Source of the DNA: Paenibacillus sp. SZ31
Lineage (GTDB): Bacteria; Bacillota; Bacilli; Paenibacillales; Paenibacillaceae
Direction of reading: 5' to 3'
Assembly: GCF_012912005.1 (NCBI RefSeq)
Contig: NZ_JABBEA010000009.1
Span: 62,001 to 126,000 of the forward strand
DNA length: 64,000 nucleotides
The translations under genes were made by a program, and so were the position numbers. Under the pieces are notes generated by a model, which saw nothing but the letters and a program-made list of their open reading frames with translations, was not told the DNA's origin and did not search any database. The first letter of the stretch is position 1; every line of letters starts with the position of its first letter. Below are positions 35,860 to 43,564 of this stretch, piece after piece.

Positions 35860-36735
35860 ATGACAATTATTCATTACGTGGCAGTTCATTATGATATTGG
35901 GAATATTGTAGGATTTAATGCTATAGAACACGGTAATAGTTCTAAAGCGATGCTGATCGAGTCGACACAAGGTAAGTTCGTTTTACGTAAACTGAGGAAC
36001 GAACAACAGGCGTGGATTGAGTATGAAATGGTTCAGGCATTGGCATCGGTAAACATTTCACCATCCATGGTACAGACAAAATACAAGATTCCGTATATTA
36101 CATATAATAATGAGATTTATAATTTGCAGATCTACATAGAGGATTTGCTTCCGCGTTCCCAAAGTAACATTGACTTTGTTCGGTTAGGTCAGGTGATCGG
36201 CCTTTTTCATCGTATGACGAATCATATTAAGGTTGCTGGTATGGAAGATCGTTTCGAGTTATCTCAATTATGGCGTGAGGTTTCCAATGTAGTGTTAGCC
36301 TCGTCATCTGAACAAATTCGTACGTTAGCCCAGCTTACAGAGGAGTGTCTGGAATATCGCAAGACGAACCATTCAGTCATTCATGGGGATCTGGGCATGT
36401 GGAATTTGTTGTTTACAAAAGAGTCCATCTACATTATTGATTTCGGTGAAGTAAGAATGGACGATCATCATTTCGATCTGGCAGCTGTACTGATTTCTAC
36501 AATTCCCTCGTCAACACATAGGCAAGAACTTGGAAAGATTATGGCTGACTTTGAAGATGGTTATGTGCAGGAGAATGCTGATTTTAACAGGAAGCAGCTT
36601 TACGAACGGTTACAAGTATGGATGTTACGCGGATTTTTGGCAGTAATCAGGGAGAGGGGAGGTGGCCCCTCAACCATTGGATATGTAGAACGAAACCTGA
36701 AGTTGCTTGGCATGGTTGAGAGTATTCTTTGCTGA
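35860..36735 (+). CDS. Aminoglycoside phosphotransferase / choline-kinase-fold protein
   Basis: This 291-residue protein has the phosphotransferase core VIHGDLGMWNLLF (Brenner motif, catalytic D177, N182) and the metal-binding IIDFGE (D194). An N-terminal ATP-lobe (SKAMLIESTQGKFVLRKL) carries the lysine. The family includes antibiotic kinases, homoserine kinase ThrB2-like, spectinomycin and CotS-type spore proteins. The sequence does not decide the substrate. CGAGGTGAAGG puts the start at ATG 35860, not at the TTG 35821. It ends 12 bp before a convergent small gene. Confidence 0.88.
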   Translation: MTIIHYVAVHYDIGNIVGFNAIEHGNSSKAMLIESTQGKFVLRKLRNEQQAWIEYEMVQALASVNISPSMVQTKYKIPYITYNNEIYNLQIYIEDLLPRSQSNIDFVRLGQVIGLFHRMTNHIKVAGMEDRFELSQLWREVSNVVLASSSEQIRTLAQLTEECLEYRKTNHSVIHGDLGMWNLLFTKESIYIIDFGEVRMDDHHFDLAAVLISTIPSSTHRQELGKIMADFEDGYVQENADFNRKQLYERLQVWMLRGFLAVIRERGGGPSTIGYVERNLKLLGMVESILC

Positions 36736-36746
36736 ATCGAAACATT

Positions 36747-36953
36747 TTAGTTAAAAAGATAAAGGATTAGTCCGCCAAAACCAAGTACAATCGCACCAAC
36801 GTATACATAGGAAAGTTTGCTGAGGTTTTGCTTTGTGCGGCGATCATAGTCGGGATTACTGGTCTGATTGGCTTTGGAGTTTCCGATGATCATGGTAGCA
36901 ATGCCTCCAAATAAGGCGATACCCACAATTAAAACATAAGGCAACCAGGTCAT
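36747..36953 (-). CDS. Small two-helix membrane protein
   Basis: This 68-residue protein has two hydrophobic helices (WLPYVLIVGIALFGGIATMI and YVYVGAIVLGFGGLILYLF) joined by a charged loop with YDRRTKQNLSK. AAGGGGG seven bases before ATG 36953 supports a real gene. No family is recognised. It is convergent with the kinase-fold gene. Confidence 0.7.
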   Translation of the reverse strand: MTWLPYVLIVGIALFGGIATMIIGNSKANQTSNPDYDRRTKQNLSKLSYVYVGAIVLGFGGLILYLFN

Positions 36954-37282
36954 GAATGGACCCCCTTCACGAGTGATATGATTCTCTTCATTGTACTTCA
37001 GGATAACCTTTGATGTAAGCTTTAACTGAGAAATAAAGGGAAATGAAGTGCCTATCTTACAGAAGGTATGTAGTCTCGGATCGGAAAGATCACTACAATT
37101 TTATATTTTTTTAATTCTAAAAAACCTTGATACAACAGGCATTCGCAGCTTTCTTTACTGAAGGATGCGAATTTTTTTTGCCCACAGAGTGATCCAGAAT
37201 AGAGAACCCTGCGTTACACCCTATGAAGACGACGACGAGGAAAGAAATTATACACAAAACATAATCGAGGAGTGAATACGTA
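36954..37282. other. 329-bp intergenic region with an isolated plus-strand terminator
   Basis: No gene is seen. An AT-rich block (about 37095-37130) with TTGATA could hold a promoter. It is followed by a hairpin with a T8 tract at 37141-37179, about 104 bp before the next start. The terminator has no plus-strand gene directly upstream, so it may end the transcript of the kinase-fold gene (antisense to the small membrane gene) or act in the leader of the gene at 37283. Confidence 0.45.
37141..37179 (+). terminator. Terminator-like hairpin upstream of the stalk-protein gene
   Basis: ATTCGCA (37141-37147) pairs with TGCGAAT (37166-37172), followed by T8. The inner loop has a weak TTC/GAA pair. 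It is plainly oriented for plus-strand transcription. Confidence 0.7.
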
Positions 37283-38911
37283 ATGAAAATGAAAATGAAG
37301 AAGTTTATCGCACCTGTACTTAGCTTGACACTATTGATGCCGGGGATCGCTGGAGCAGCTTCCGCACCACAGACACCGATGACCATGATGAAAGCATCCG
37401 TGAACACACCTGCGGCTGACCTGAGAGCGAACCTGGACCACCTGTTGTCCGAGCACTTTGCACTCGCAGTAACCGCAATGGCTAAAGCATATGATGGAGC
37501 AAAAGACGCAGACGCAGCTTACAAAGCACTCGACCAAAATGCACTGGATATGCAACCGGCAATCGCTTCCCTATATGGTGATGCAGGTGCCAAAGAATTC
37601 GAACGCATCTTCCGCGCTCATAACAAATACACAGATGATCTTGTAAAAGCAACCAAAATGGGTAACCAGGCTGGCATCAAACAAGCACAGGATAACATCA
37701 ACGGATTCGTGGAAGAGTTCTCCACATTCCTGAGCACAGCAACCGAAGGCAAATTGCCAAAAGCAGCAGCCAAACAGGCGCTGAAAGTACATGAAGATCT
37801 CGTGCAAAAAGTATTCGATGAGTATGTAGCTGGAGATTATGCTGATGCATACAAGGCTTACCGTGAAGGGTTCAAAGAAATGTTCGACGTAAGTAAAGCA
37901 CTCTCCACGGCCATTACTACACAAATGCCTGAGAAATTCGAAAATACCAAAGCGGATACAAAAGCAGCTGATCTGAGATCTGCACTCAACCACCTGGCTT
38001 CCGAGCACTTTGCGCTCTCGGCTCTGCAAATGCAAGAGGAATTCGATGGACGCACAGCAGCTTCCAACGCATTGGTTACAGCTGAAGCTGGAAACACAGC
38101 TGACTTCAAAGCAGCAATTGCTTCCGTTTACGGTAACGACGGTGCCAATGCTTTCGAGAAAATTTGGGTAACGAACCACGTTAACGCACAAAGCGACTAT
38201 GTAAAAGCTGTTAAAAACAACGATGCTACCGCTCGTGCAGCAGTAGAGAAACGTATTGATGGGTTTACAACAGAGTTCGCTACATTCCTGGATTCTGCAA
38301 CAGCTGGCAATCTGCCAAAAGCAGCAGGACAACAAGCTCTGACAACGCATGAAAATCAAGTACAAAACGTATTGGATCAATATGCAGCAGGTAACTATGA
38401 TGCTTCTTACACAACGAATCGCGAAGGCTTCAAAGTGATGTTCGGTGTAGGTCAAGCTCTGGGTAACGCCATCGTGACTCAATTCAATGACAAATTCCAA
38501 GAGCCAACAACACCTGCACCAGCGCCAGTAATGACAACGGTGTGGATGCAATTGAACAGCAAAATGCTGAAAATTAACGACAAAACAACCAACATGGACA
38601 CAACACCAGTACTTTGGAAAAACACAACATACATTCCACTGCGTTTCCTGAGTGAAGGTATTGGTGCAACAGTGAAATGGGACAAAAAAGCACAACAAGT
38701 AACGGTAATGGCTGGCGATGATACCCTTGAATTCTGGGTGAACAACAACGTTATGGAAGTGAACGGCGTGAAGAAAAACGTGGGTGCAACTGTATTTGTA
38801 AACAAAGATGGACGTACGCAAGTACCCCTGCGTTTCATTGCTGAACTTCTGAACTGGGACGTGAAATGGGCACAAAAAGATGGTTCCATTACGCTGACTA
38901 AATCGATGTAA
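37283..38911 (+). CDS. Secreted protein: two helical repeats plus a C-terminal stalk domain pair
   Basis: This 542-residue protein has a signal peptide (cleavage near AGA-AS at about 26). It has two homologous helical repeats at about 45-219 and 228-405, both starting AADLR and containing L-(D/N)HL-(L/A)SEHFAL and LPKAA. A Pro-rich linker (TTPAPAPV) precedes the stalk region (about 420-540, NTTYIPLRFLSEGIGATVKW and RTQVPLRFIAELLNW). The codon use is strongly biased, as in highly expressed surface proteins. The helical repeats, rich in His and Glu/Asp, could bind metal; that is inference. GAGGAG precedes ATG 37283. Confidence 0.9.
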   Translation: MKMKMKKFIAPVLSLTLLMPGIAGAASAPQTPMTMMKASVNTPAADLRANLDHLLSEHFALAVTAMAKAYDGAKDADAAYKALDQNALDMQPAIASLYGDAGAKEFERIFRAHNKYTDDLVKATKMGNQAGIKQAQDNINGFVEEFSTFLSTATEGKLPKAAAKQALKVHEDLVQKVFDEYVAGDYADAYKAYREGFKEMFDVSKALSTAITTQMPEKFENTKADTKAADLRSALNHLASEHFALSALQMQEEFDGRTAASNALVTAEAGNTADFKAAIASVYGNDGANAFEKIWVTNHVNAQSDYVKAVKNNDATARAAVEKRIDGFTTEFATFLDSATAGNLPKAAGQQALTTHENQVQNVLDQYAAGNYDASYTTNREGFKVMFGVGQALGNAIVTQFNDKFQEPTTPAPAPVMTTVWMQLNSKMLKINDKTTNMDTTPVLWKNTTYIPLRFLSEGIGATVKWDKKAQQVTVMAGDDTLEFWVNNNVMEVNGVKKNVGATVFVNKDGRTQVPLRFIAELLNWDVKWAQKDGSITLTKSM

Positions 38912-38937
38912 TACAAAGATCTTCATATGAATTAAGC

Positions 38938-38967
38938 AAAAGAGCTGCCCCATACGGCAGCTTTTTT
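38938..38967 (+). terminator. Terminator after the stalk-protein gene
   Basis: AGCTGCC (38943-38949) pairs with GGCAGCT (38956-38962) around a short loop, followed by T6. Confidence 0.9.
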
Positions 38968-39100
38968 GCATTCACCCAAAAGTTCCAAATATTTGGTATA
39001 ATCAACGAGTAATGACCTACATAACAGCTTGAATAGCCGATGGAGTCTAGAATGAGGTATGATAATTTGGCATAAGCAAAATGAAGAGGGGGACAGAGGA

Positions 39101-39550
39101 ATGAGTACATCATCAAAATCGGAGCGTCCAGCGAAAAGTGTGGATACCCGGTTATTTGTTGCCTGGGCCGTTTCCGTTATTGCAACAGGGGGCAGTCTCT
39201 ATTTCAGTGAGATCAAGGGCTTTCTTCCATGTGATCTGTGCTGGTACCAGCGCATATTCATGTATCCACTAACGATTTTGCTGGGCATTGCCTACTTTAA
39301 GGATGACGTGGGCATCACGAAATACGTACTCCCACTTAGTTTTATCGGTGGCGGCATTTCGTTATATCATGTAACGATTCAGCGTATTTTTTCGGCTACA
39401 GGCAATGCCGTGGCATGCGGTAAGGTTCCATGTTATACCGACTATTTGAACTGGTTTGGTTTTATCACCATCCCATTACTGGCACTGATTGCATTTATTA
39501 TCATCATCGTGATGCTGTGGGGTATCGGCAAAACACCAAAATCTTCTTAA
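39101..39550 (+). CDS. bdbC: DsbB-family disulfide oxidoreductase BdbC
   Basis: This 149-residue membrane protein has four membrane segments. It carries the two DsbB/BdbC cysteine pairs: CDLC in FLPCDLCWYQRI after the first segment, and CGKVPC in the second outer loop. It reoxidises a thioredoxin-like partner (BdbD) and passes electrons to quinone, making disulfides in exported proteins. AGGGGG lies eight bases before ATG 39101, which excludes the upstream ATG at 39059. A lipoprotein gene follows after 13 bp. The partner bdbD is not in this window. Confidence 0.93.
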   Translation: MSTSSKSERPAKSVDTRLFVAWAVSVIATGGSLYFSEIKGFLPCDLCWYQRIFMYPLTILLGIAYFKDDVGITKYVLPLSFIGGGISLYHVTIQRIFSATGNAVACGKVPCYTDYLNWFGFITIPLLALIAFIIIIVMLWGIGKTPKSS

Positions 39551-39563
39551 TAAGAAAGGATAG

Positions 39564-40013
39564 ATGGTGATGAGCGGACAAGCTCGTTGGTTCATGCCCT
39601 TTCTGGTGCTAATCCTTTTGGTCGCTGGCTGCTCCTATGAGGAACAGTCTGCTTCCGGTGAGATGCCGGAGATGATCCGGGTGAAACTCATGATGCCGGA
39701 TAAGGCGAAAGTGAATGAAGAGGTCGCCTTGCAGATCAAGCTGACACAGGGAGAGCAACCTGTAAATGATGCGGATCATGTACAGTTTCAGGTATGGAAT
39801 GAACAGGATGAACCCGAAGCACCTTCATTTGATCAAGGAATGATGAGTGCCGAAGAGCTTGAATCTCGGGGAGCGACGAAGGCTGTATCTATAGGCGATG
39901 GTATATATGAAGTAAAACATGCGTTTCAGGAACCCGGAGTGTATGTCGTTCAGGCCCATGTAACCTCAGGAGCGATGCATACCATGCCTCGAACAAAGGT
40001 AACCGTAGAATAG
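39564..40013 (+). CDS. YtkA-like lipoprotein
   Basis: This 149-residue protein has a lipobox LVAGC (C23) after a short hydrophobic stretch. The mature part is a beta-sandwich domain of about 110 residues like YtkA/FixH (VKLMMPDKAKVNEEVALQIKLT, shown as KAKVNEEVALQI; GDGIYEVKHAFQEPGVYVVQAHV, shown as GIYEVKHAFQEPGVY). The late methionine/histidine cluster GAMHTMPR could bind copper, as in related copper-handling proteins; this is inference. It is 13 bp after bdbC and probably co-transcribed. ATG 39570 is an equally possible start. Confidence 0.85.
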   Translation: MVMSGQARWFMPFLVLILLVAGCSYEEQSASGEMPEMIRVKLMMPDKAKVNEEVALQIKLTQGEQPVNDADHVQFQVWNEQDEPEAPSFDQGMMSAEELESRGATKAVSIGDGIYEVKHAFQEPGVYVVQAHVTSGAMHTMPRTKVTVE

Positions 40014-40031
40014 TCATTTGTAGTCACCCGA

Positions 40032-40078
40032 TGAATATACCGTACAACTCCATTCGTGTTGCATATAGGGTATATTCA
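40032..40078 (+). terminator. Hairpin after the YtkA-like gene
   Basis: TGAATATACC (40032-40041) pairs with GGTATATTCA (40069-40078), with further pairing inside. The downstream tract is only GTTTTAAT, so it is a possible but imperfect terminator. Confidence 0.5.
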
Positions 40079-40140
40079 CCTGGTGTTTTAATGTACTTAT
40101 ATTGGCCTCATTTATCGAGTTTTCGTTCATATATTCAACC

Positions 40141-40172
40141 TTGACCTTGAAGTATACTTCAAGGTTTATTCT
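40141..40172 (+). promoter_or_regulatory. MerR-type promoter/operator of the hydrolase-merR operon
   Basis: The -35 TTGACC (40141-40146) and -10 TATTCT (40167-40172) are 20 bp apart, too long for sigma-A alone. The spacer is filled by a perfect 22-bp palindrome with CCTTGAAG arms around TATA (40144-40165). This is the classic layout for MerR regulators, which twist the DNA to realign the two boxes. The merR gene is second in the operon. Confidence 0.9.
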
Positions 40173-40202
40173 TTTTTTATCAAGAATATTGGAGGCTGAA
40201 TA

Positions 40203-41690
40203 ATGAGAATTTTAGAATGGGTTTTAGTATTGGTAACCGTAGCTGCTACGTTACTCATGCTGGTGTTTCCGAAGCGCAGGGCAATGACAGTGGGTATACT
40301 TTCAGTTCTGGTCCTGGCAGTATTTCTGCATGGCTTAATCAATTCATTTCGCGTGCAGATGATACTAACGTATCTTGTTGGATTTGTATTATTCATAATG
40401 TTAATTATTCAACTCATGAAATCATACCGCAGTGGCCGTTATGTTCAGAGCGCGCAGAAATCCAACCGTCGTTCATGGATTAAGATGACGCTGGCATCGA
40501 TTCTGGTTCTGGCTTTCAGTGCGGGTTCAATCATACTGACTTGGCTGTTACCTGTCTTTACGATGCCTGAACCTACCGGCACATCTGCGATTGGCACGTT
40601 CTCTCAACACCTGGTGGACGAATCTCGTGAAGAGACCAAAACACCCGAGGCTGGAGACAAGCGTGAACTTATGATTAATGTGTGGTACCCAGTAGATCAA
40701 AAGGCCGCTCAAGGGCTGCCACTGGAGCATTACTCGAGTGAACTGGGAGAAGCGATTAGTCTGGTGTTTGGCATTCCGTCTCAGGTGTTCAGTTATCTGG
40801 ATACCATTCCAACACATGTGGTGCAAGGAGCTGAGATGTCCACCGTCCAGAGCAAGTATCCGGTACTGCTATTCTCACCGGGTATCCGCTCAGCCCGTTT
40901 TCAGAGTATGACAATGATTGAGGAGCTGGTAAGTCACGGTTATATTGTGGTGGGTATAGATCACCCGTATACGTCAGCACGAGTGACTTTCCCTGACGGA
41001 CGTGCAGTCTCCTATGAGGCCGACCCTGATTTTGCAACGTCAGAGGAATTGTATCAATATAATGTAGAAGGCATAGGTATCCGTGCAGCTGATGCAAGAT
41101 TTGTGCTTGATAAGCTTACCCAGTGGAATTCACATGACCCGAATCAATTGATCGAAGGCAAGCTTGATTTGGATCATGTAAGCATCATGGGTCACTCCTA
41201 TGGTGGGGCAACGACAGCGGAAGCACTGGCGCAGGATGAGCGATTCCAAGCAGGACTTAGTCTGGAAGGCGGATTCTGGGGAAAAGTATCCACGACAGCC
41301 CTGAAACAGCCGTTTATGTATATCATGTCGGGTGGAACGGCCAAAAGCTTCGATCCGAATGCTTCGTCCAAAGATAAAGTGTTTTACCCCGAGTTTGAGC
41401 CGGATCTGGATCGAGTGATGACGAGCAGTCTGAATGATACCTATTATCTGACGGTGGAGAATTTCTTCCATCAGAGCTTTACGGATATTTCGTTAATTTC
41501 ACCAAAAATGTTTGCCAGAGGCATGACGCCAGAACATAATGTGAATATAACAAGATCTTATACGTTGGCATTCTTTGACCGTTATCTCAAAGGGGAAGAG
41601 CAGCCGTTGCTGCAAGGGTCTTCGGCGAAATTCCCCGAGGCCACCTATGATGCCCAATATACCAAGATACGCAACGAACAAGCACAATGA
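40203..41690 (+). CDS. Membrane-anchored alpha/beta hydrolase (PAF-acetylhydrolase-like)
   Basis: This 495-residue protein has four N-terminal hydrophobic segments (about 3-21, 28-45, 52-72 and 95-118). An extracytoplasmic alpha/beta hydrolase domain follows, with nucleophile elbow GHSYGG (330-335, S332), oxyanion region FSPGIRS and a late histidine in FFHQSF. The domain resembles platelet-activating-factor acetylhydrolase II and other lipases. The operon has a MerR-type promoter and ends with the merR gene. The substrate is perhaps an oxidised lipid or ester. TTGGAGG precedes ATG 40203. Confidence 0.9.
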   Translation: MRILEWVLVLVTVAATLLMLVFPKRRAMTVGILSVLVLAVFLHGLINSFRVQMILTYLVGFVLFIMLIIQLMKSYRSGRYVQSAQKSNRRSWIKMTLASILVLAFSAGSIILTWLLPVFTMPEPTGTSAIGTFSQHLVDESREETKTPEAGDKRELMINVWYPVDQKAAQGLPLEHYSSELGEAISLVFGIPSQVFSYLDTIPTHVVQGAEMSTVQSKYPVLLFSPGIRSARFQSMTMIEELVSHGYIVVGIDHPYTSARVTFPDGRAVSYEADPDFATSEELYQYNVEGIGIRAADARFVLDKLTQWNSHDPNQLIEGKLDLDHVSIMGHSYGGATTAEALAQDERFQAGLSLEGGFWGKVSTTALKQPFMYIMSGGTAKSFDPNASSKDKVFYPEFEPDLDRVMTSSLNDTYYLTVENFFHQSFTDISLISPKMFARGMTPEHNVNITRSYTLAFFDRYLKGEEQPLLQGSSAKFPEATYDAQYTKIRNEQAQ

Positions 41691-41716
41691 ATCCACAGAA
41701 AGGTGGAGGGGTAGGC

Positions 41717-42118
41717 ATGGAAACCATGACAAGAGGAACGTTGGCCAAACGTACTGGTGTGAGTATGGCAACCCTCCGTTATTATGAGGATAGCGGGATT
41801 TTGCCTGCTCCCCGTCGTTCCTCCAACGGATATCGGGTGTATACCGAGGATTATTTGGTCAAAATTAAGTTCATTAAGGATGCCCAGCTGTTGGGTTACT
41901 CCTTAAAGGAAATACAAGAGACCCTGCAACTTCTCAGCCAGGAAGATATGGAGAGTGATACGCTGAAAACCCTCGTCTCTGACCGAATCGCTGATATTCA
42001 GAAGCATATCGATCACCTGGAACAAATGCAGATTCATCTGGCCAGATTGCTCAAGACGCCAGAAGATGATATCCACAACTATATTGAGTCGTTCAGGGTG
42101 ATAAAAAAAGAGCCGTAA
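41717..42118 (+). CDS. MerR-family transcriptional regulator
   Basis: This 133-residue protein has an N-terminal winged helix (TLAKRTGVSMATLRYYEDSG, RRSSNGYRVYTEDYL) and a dimerisation helix rich in Leu/Gln/His. There are no cysteines at all, so it is not a thiol or soft-metal sensor of the CueR or NmlR kind. It starts 26 bp after the hydrolase at ATG 41717, behind GGTGGAGGGG. It almost certainly controls its own operon through the palindrome at 40144. The stop codon is inside the terminator hairpin. Confidence 0.92.
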   Translation: METMTRGTLAKRTGVSMATLRYYEDSGILPAPRRSSNGYRVYTEDYLVKIKFIKDAQLLGYSLKEIQETLQLLSQEDMESDTLKTLVSDRIADIQKHIDHLEQMQIHLARLLKTPEDDIHNYIESFRVIKKEP

Positions 42119-42133
42119 TCACGGCTCTTTTTC
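42109..42133 (+). terminator. Terminator overlapping the merR stop codon
   Basis: AGAGCCGT (42109-42116) and ACGGCTCT (42121-42128) form an 8-bp stem around AATC, followed by T5. The merR stop (42116-42118) lies within the hairpin. Confidence 0.9.
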
Positions 42134-42249
42134 TGTTTAGGAGAAAACAAGCATTAACTAACGAGCAGGGAATTGGAAGTTTTAAACGAATACATAGTGA
42201 AGTTTTCCAAAATATAGTGGTTAACGAAATTTCAACATTCCAATAATGA

Positions 42250-42663
42250 AACTGTGTACATGAAGGCGCGGGGGCGATCAAGTCATCTCTTCACGATATG
42301 TGTTTATTTGTACAGGCCAATCTGAATGAAGATCATCCGCCAGCCTCTGCAATACAACAAAGTCACATTCCTGTAATGATTGGAGATTCGACCCATCATT
42401 ACGCTTGGTTTAGTGATCATATCTCAGATCAGAATATACTCTGGCATGACGGTAGCACATTTGGTTTCTCCAGTTATTTGGCTATAAATAAGCAACAGGG
42501 GATAGGCGTCGTGTTATTGTCCAATTATTGTTTTGGATCAGCCTCTATTGTGGATGAGTATCTGGATGCGATATTCAAGTTTATAACTAAAAAAGACCTT
42601 TATCTCCTCATGCCGCTAGACCCTGTGGGTAATAAAATACTGGAAGCCATGATGCAGAGATAA
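42250..42663 (+). pseudogene. C-terminal remnant of a beta-lactamase-family serine hydrolase
   Basis: The frame is open from 42250 after a TGA. It reads GAGAIKSSLHDM (compare AGGLxSTxxDM) and, further on, LWHDGSTFGFSSYLAINKQQ and GVVLLSN (compare HGGxTxGFSSxLxIxPxxxxGVVVLSN). These are the last conserved blocks of AmpC/PBP4*-like proteins. The SxxK and YxN catalytic blocks, about 250 residues, are absent. The homology begins 16 codons before the first ATG (42298), and no ribosome site precedes either. It is therefore a truncated gene, not a small complete one. No insertion element is seen at the break. Confidence 0.82.
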
Positions 42664-42708
42664 ACGCAGAAGTGTTATTAGAGTAATGGAAATGAGGAAC
42701 AAAATTTA

Positions 42709-42768
42709 ACACCTCGAACAGAGAGCCCTGAGGATGTACTTCGGGTGCTCTCTGTTCGAGGTTTCTTT
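42709..42768. terminator. Strong hairpin between the hydrolase remnant and the aspartoacylase-like gene
   Basis: A 16-bp perfect stem (42711-42726 with 42747-42762) has loop-side extension CCC/GGG and a following TTTCTTTT on the plus strand. It can serve the converging transcripts in both directions. Confidence 0.88.
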
Positions 42769-42791
42769 TAGTTCTATCTTCATGATCTCAA

Positions 42792-43469
42792 TCATGACAT
42801 ACCCGCTTCACGCAGAAAATGATGCACAATCTCCGTCTGATACTTGATACGGGTCGCGCGTTTCAGACTCCAACAGGTCTCCACCGTAACAGAACGAGCT
42901 TGCAATAGCCTTGAAGCCGCTGTACGGGCAGATCCCGGTAATTCATGCTGCTTGAGGTTAAAATGACGATCACGAATCGAAATCGACCGATTCATACGTT
43001 CGATAATTCTTCGGCAAGCCGGAATTGTCCGACTGCCGGGATTGGTAATCAGCGTCTGTCCGAGCACTCGCGAACTAAGCTGCGATAGGCCGTTGGCTTC
43101 ATGCAGATCGAGAAACCAATCGGCCCGATGTTCACGGGCCAGCTGAAAAACCGCCGCAGCCAATGGATGCTTGGACTTGCCCGACATACGGCGTGGAAAC
43201 GTACGATTCAGATCTGGCTTGCCTCTGATTTTCTTTGCGTAGGCTTTTTGGTTCACGCGTGGCACGATAATCAGCAGCCCTCGCTGAATGACACGACGAC
43301 CCGTCGCACAATCATCTGCGAGCTTTTGTGCAGCGGCCATACTCGCCGTTTCATTCCCGTGAACCCCGGATGTAATGAACATCACCGGTCCCGGCATCAT
43401 GCCACGTACGATGTAATAGGGAGTAGCGTGTGCGCTGGATGCTGCCAGTACATGTTTGGTCACAAGCAT
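42792..43469 (-). CDS. Succinylglutamate desuccinylase/aspartoacylase-family zinc hydrolase
   Basis: This 225-residue protein has the zinc-binding HGNE (H37, E40), DLNRTFP (substrate arginine region), DLHE (H123, third zinc ligand) and a late VETCW, where the glutamate is the usual general base. It is an M14-like amidohydrolase of the AstE/AspA/peptidoglycan-amidase-like group. It is a little shorter than typical aspartoacylases. It stands alone on the minus strand, 95 bp from the ABC-2 cluster. The natural substrate (N-acyl amino acid or peptide) is unknown. Confidence 0.88.
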   Translation of the reverse strand: MLVTKHVLAASSAHATPYYIVRGMMPGPVMFITSGVHGNETASMAAAQKLADDCATGRRVIQRGLLIIVPRVNQKAYAKKIRGKPDLNRTFPRRMSGKSKHPLAAAVFQLAREHRADWFLDLHEANGLSQLSSRVLGQTLITNPGSRTIPACRRIIERMNRSISIRDRHFNLKQHELPGSARTAASRLLQARSVTVETCWSLKRATRIKYQTEIVHHFLREAGMS

Positions 43470-43564
43470 GACGCTTCACCTCCGCTATTACAGTACGTCA
43501 TGTCCCTCTTTCATGTAACGGCAGAAGAACAGGTCTTGATCCAATTTCATCACAAAAGGGCCAA

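Noticed and set aside
37571-38971. 466-codon minus-strand frame opposite the stalk protein
   Set aside because: It is antisense to a gene with strong codon bias. The translation is full of Cys, Phe and His and has no domain or ribosome site. It is a typical shadow of a Lys/Ala/Gln-rich gene.
42298-42663. Complete 121-residue protein starting at ATG 42298
   Set aside because: Family similarity begins 16 codons earlier and only the C-terminal blocks of a serine hydrolase are present, so this is a remnant.
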